Assembly: GCA_002719135.1 (NCBI GenBank)
Contig: PBGU01000040.1
Coordinates: 1-16,703 of the forward strand
Reading direction: 5' to 3'
DNA length: 16,703 nt
DNA from: Gammaproteobacteria bacterium
GTDB taxonomy: Bacteria; Pseudomonadota; Gammaproteobacteria; Pseudomonadales; Azotimanducaceae
Below, piece after piece: positions 14,357 to 16,703 of this stretch. Position 1 is the first letter of the stretch. Every line of letters begins with the position of its first letter. The notes below the pieces were generated by a model, which did no database searches, was not told where the DNA came from, and saw only the letters and a list, made by a program, of their open reading frames with translations. The position numbers were made by a program, and so were the translations under genes.

Positions 14357-16018
14357 ATGGTGGCCGTTTTATTGATCCCAAGTGGTGGATGTGCAAAGGA
14401 GAATAAGCCCGTGACAGACCCCCTGCTCGAGCGATGGACGGAGCAAGGCCCGGTCAGAGGCAAGTTATCGGAACCCGGTGCGATCGCGTGGTTGGGGGTG
14501 CCGTTTGCCGACGTTACCGAACGTTGGACGTTACCTAAGCCGCCCCGTCCGAGGACTGAGCCGTTGGCGGCAACCAACTTTCGTGAGCCTCCGCTTCAAC
14601 TCGCTGGTGATTCTCTATCTAAAGCCGTGGTGGGGTCGGAAGACTGTCAGTACGTCGACATTTACGCTCCCGTTGGAGCCGGTCCCGATGAAAGCCTGCC
14701 CGTGATGTTTTGGATATATGGAGGGGGCCAAACGAGCGGATCGTCCCGAGCCTACGATGGGTCAAGACTGGCTGCGGAAAATGGAGTGGTCGTCATCGTG
14801 ACCAATTACCGAGTCGGCCCGTTCGGATGGTTTCACCATCCTTCCATCATTCCTGAAGGCGCGAGCGGACATTTTGCCCTTTACGATCTCATGGCGGCGC
14901 TCGAGTGGGTGCGTAGAAATGCCGCTAACTTTGGTGGGGATCCGCTGAATATCACGATTTTTGGCGAGTCGGCAGGCGCACAAAATGTACTGGCGCTATA
15001 CATGGCGCCCGCTGCCGAAGATTTGTTCGACAAGGCGATCGTTCAAAGTGGCGGATTCTGGAATATGAATCCCGGGCAGGCCACGAATACCGTGTCCGGC
15101 GATCCGCCAGGAACACCCGCGAGCGCAACCGAAATCGTGATTGATCTCCTGCTGGGTGAGGGGCGTGTGCAAACTCGGGAAGCGGGCGCAGAGCTAGCCG
15201 GCCACGACGAAGGAATCGGCGACTGGCTGCGTCAATTGCCTAACGAAACGATCCTAGGAGTGTATCGAGACAAAAGTAATTTGATGTACAACATCCCGAG
15301 CGTTGTCTATGACGGACTATTGATGCCAACGACTCCAAGATCTGCAGCGGCGAAACCGTTGCTTGTAGGTGCGAATCGAGACGAGCAGAAGTTATTTCAG
15401 ATCTACGATCCGTCTCTGGTTCGATGGACCGGAACGAAAGCGCAAATAATCGATGCCCAGCGGTATGAAGCATTTAATCGTTATTACTCCCACTGGTTGA
15501 ACTTCGATGGGGTCGATCAGGTGGCGAATATGGCGACGGGGGCGGTATACGCCTATCGGTTCGACTGGGATGACGTGGGTGCGACTCCGGATCGGGATTG
15601 GCCACAAATCATGGGCGCAGCCCACGGATTGGAAATCCCCTTCGTCTTTGGCAACTTTCGTACGGGCTTCTTTGCGGATGAGCTTTTCGATGAGTCCAAT
15701 AACGAGGGAAGGATTGAACTTTCAGCTTCGATTCGATCTTATTGGACTCAGTTTGCGCGCACTGGTAATCCCGGTCGTGGGCGAAACGGTACCCTACCCA
15801 GATGGGAGCTCTGGAATGGTGAACAAAAACTGGTGTTCGATGCGAAACCGGAAGCGGGCATTCGCATGGAATCGGCTGCGATTGATATTCGCACGGTTCA
15901 CCTCAATCTCTGGGCAGATCAGTATCTGACTGACGACGAAAAATGCGGAATCTACAAAGACATGACGATGTATCCGGCGTATCCAGTCGACGATCTCAAG
16001 GCGCGGGGTTGTTGGTGA
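14357..16018 (+). CDS. Type-B carboxylesterase, probable lipoprotein
   Basis: From the ATG at 14357 the product has 553 residues and belongs to the COesterase family (PF00135). The catalytic Ser is S205 in FGESAGAQN, the acid is probably E343 in GANRDEQKLF, and the His is H423 in GAAHGLEIPFVFGN. The oxyanion-hole segment is WIYGGGQTSGSS, with Tyr in place of the common His. EDCQYVDIYAP and GVPFAD are further signatures. The first 12 residues end in SGGC, a possible lipobox, suggesting export and lipid anchoring, though the n-region lacks a positive charge. An upstream GTG at 14219 would add 46 residues, including RR before the hydrophobic stretch, but would overlap the divergent NTF2-like gene. 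An AGGG 6 bases before 14357 favours the shorter form. Just before it is a CGCTC-TGC-GAGCG dyad (14330-14342). The ester substrate is unknown. Confidence 0.88.
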   Translation: MVAVLLIPSGGCAKENKPVTDPLLERWTEQGPVRGKLSEPGAIAWLGVPFADVTERWTLPKPPRPRTEPLAATNFREPPLQLAGDSLSKAVVGSEDCQYVDIYAPVGAGPDESLPVMFWIYGGGQTSGSSRAYDGSRLAAENGVVVIVTNYRVGPFGWFHHPSIIPEGASGHFALYDLMAALEWVRRNAANFGGDPLNITIFGESAGAQNVLALYMAPAAEDLFDKAIVQSGGFWNMNPGQATNTVSGDPPGTPASATEIVIDLLLGEGRVQTREAGAELAGHDEGIGDWLRQLPNETILGVYRDKSNLMYNIPSVVYDGLLMPTTPRSAAAKPLLVGANRDEQKLFQIYDPSLVRWTGTKAQIIDAQRYEAFNRYYSHWLNFDGVDQVANMATGAVYAYRFDWDDVGATPDRDWPQIMGAAHGLEIPFVFGNFRTGFFADELFDESNNEGRIELSASIRSYWTQFARTGNPGRGRNGTLPRWELWNGEQKLVFDAKPEAGIRMESAAIDIRTVHLNLWADQYLTDDEKCGIYKDMTMYPAYPVDDLKARGCW

Positions 16019-16137
16019 TGTTTACTGCTCGCGATCTGCATCTAAAGCTGTATTGGCGGGAGATGGGATCAACTATGCGTAGCGACTCAGCGGGGTCTTG
16101 CGGCCTGCGATTGGCCAGGGGGCTGGCGTTGGCATGA
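16018..16137 (+). CDS. Possible 39-residue coupling ORF between esterase and hydrolase
   Basis: An ATG at 16018 shares its A with the esterase TGA (TGATG). The frame runs for 39 codons, MFTARDLHLKLYWREMGSTM and onward to GLRLARGLALA, and its TGA (16135-16137) overlaps the next gene's ATG as ATGA. Both junctions have the geometry of translational coupling, so ribosomes could pass from one gene to the next across the 115-base gap. The peptide matches no family I know. It may be chance: short frames of this length are common, and the sequence is not strongly protein-like. Confidence 0.22.
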   Translation: MFTARDLHLKLYWREMGSTMRSDSAGSCGLRLARGLALA

Positions 16138-16703
16138 GTTTTGTCTCGAATGATGGCATTGATATTCACTACGACGTGTATCGAGGAGACGATGAAAATA
16201 GTCGGCCGTGGTTGACGTTTGCGCACGGCGCTGGTGGCAACGCGGCAAGCTGGTGGCAACAGGTTCCTTCTTTCTTCGATGATTACGACATCGTGACCTT
16301 TGACCATCGAGCTTTTGGACGGTCGCGTTGCCGCGACGAGGATTTTGATCCCGATCTATTCGTGGCTGATTTGAGGTCCGTTCTCGACGCGGAGGGGATT
16401 GGTCGGACAGCGCTTTGTTGCCAATCGATGGGGGGTCGCACGGGACTCGATTTCACCCTATCCGAACCAGATCGAGTGTCAGCACTTGTGATGAGCCATA
16501 CGGTGGGCGGACTAAGTAGCGAGGCCATCGATGACATTCGCCGCGAACACGTGCGGCCGCAACCGACCCAACCCTTTGGCAGTTGGGCCGTTGCGTTGGA
16601 TCTGCCTGAGAAGAATCGGCCGCTTTCGCACCTTTATAATTGCATTGGTGCGATGAACCTCGACTTCTCTCGTGTCGGTCTGGGCGGGTTGCGTAATCGC
16701 GGT
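16134..16703 (+). CDS. Alpha/beta hydrolase, 3' end beyond the window
   Basis: Translation from the ATG at 16134 gives 190 codons with no stop before the last base, so the C-terminal part, including the catalytic His, is outside the window. The start MSFVSNDGIDIHYDVYRG and the next blocks LTFAHGAGGNAASWWQQ (oxyanion HG, 31-32), VTFDHRAFGRS (54-64) and CCQSMGGRTGLDF (95-107) are typical of the alpha/beta-hydrolase fold-1 family. The nucleophile is S98. The elbow reads C-Q-S-M-G where most members have G-x-S-x-G, a tolerated variant. An AGGGGG lies 11 bases before the ATG. It follows the esterase gene on the same strand, so the two may form one transcript. Esterase, lactonase, haloperoxidase-like and C-C hydrolase activities all remain possible. 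Confidence 0.9.
   Translation, partial: MSFVSNDGIDIHYDVYRGDDENSRPWLTFAHGAGGNAASWWQQVPSFFDDYDIVTFDHRAFGRSRCRDEDFDPDLFVADLRSVLDAEGIGRTALCCQSMGGRTGLDFTLSEPDRVSALVMSHTVGGLSSEAIDDIRREHVRPQPTQPFGSWAVALDLPEKNRPLSHLYNCIGAMNLDFSRVGLGGLRNRG

Overview
The window looks like chromosomal DNA of a free-living, probably environmental gammaproteobacterium. The best lineage marker is a SlyX homologue with the typical C-terminal proline run ending in His-Tyr. The tRNA-Arg gene encodes its own CCA, as expected in that group. The species cannot be named from the sequence alone. Coding density is high, and the strand changes often. I see no insertion sequence, phage gene, CRISPR array, rRNA or transcription-factor gene.

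Layout. (1) 28-104: tRNA-Arg(CCG) on the minus strand. (2) 184-4287, minus strand: a large predicted outer-membrane protein with an unusual N-terminal SPOR-like domain, a CBM9-like domain and a DUF5916-type barrel, followed 33 bases later by a cytoplasmic-looking beta-lactamase-fold serine hydrolase. (3) 4530-5399: a TauD/TfdA dioxygenase, convergent with a minus-strand group of slyX, an amidohydrolase-2 enzyme and an O-methyltransferase (7622 down to 5404). (4) 7671-9041: a MATE exporter, divergent from slyX. (5) 9072-9629: a YfcE-like phosphodiesterase on the minus strand. (6) 9814-11511: an exported metallo-beta-lactamase-fold hydrolase and a carboxymuconolactone-decarboxylase-family protein. 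(7) 11515-13397: an NADP-dependent MDR reductase, divergent from a phytanoyl-CoA-type dioxygenase. (8) 13412-14283, minus strand: an NTF2-like protein and a hotdog thioesterase. (9) 14357-16703: a lipoprotein-like type-B carboxylesterase and an alpha/beta hydrolase that is cut by the window end.

How it works together. Most genes belong to families that open, oxidise, reduce or hydrolyse small organic molecules: two different 2-oxoglutarate oxygenase families, esterases, an amidohydrolase, an MDR reductase, a CMD-family protein, a thioesterase and an NTF2-like protein. This fits an accessory catabolic region for ester-containing, lipid-like or aromatic compounds. The genes are not one operon, and no substrate can be read from the sequence. 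The housekeeping genes (tRNA, slyX, yfcE-like, MATE) are interspersed.

I do not see a clear new multi-gene system. The observations most worth a second look are the SPOR/CBM9/DUF5916 architecture and its structured leader, the complementary flanks of the tRNA, two places where a short ORF ends in an ATGA overlap with the next gene, and a long-range inverted repeat before the TauD gene. The last gene (16134-16703) is open to the window edge and has no stop in view.
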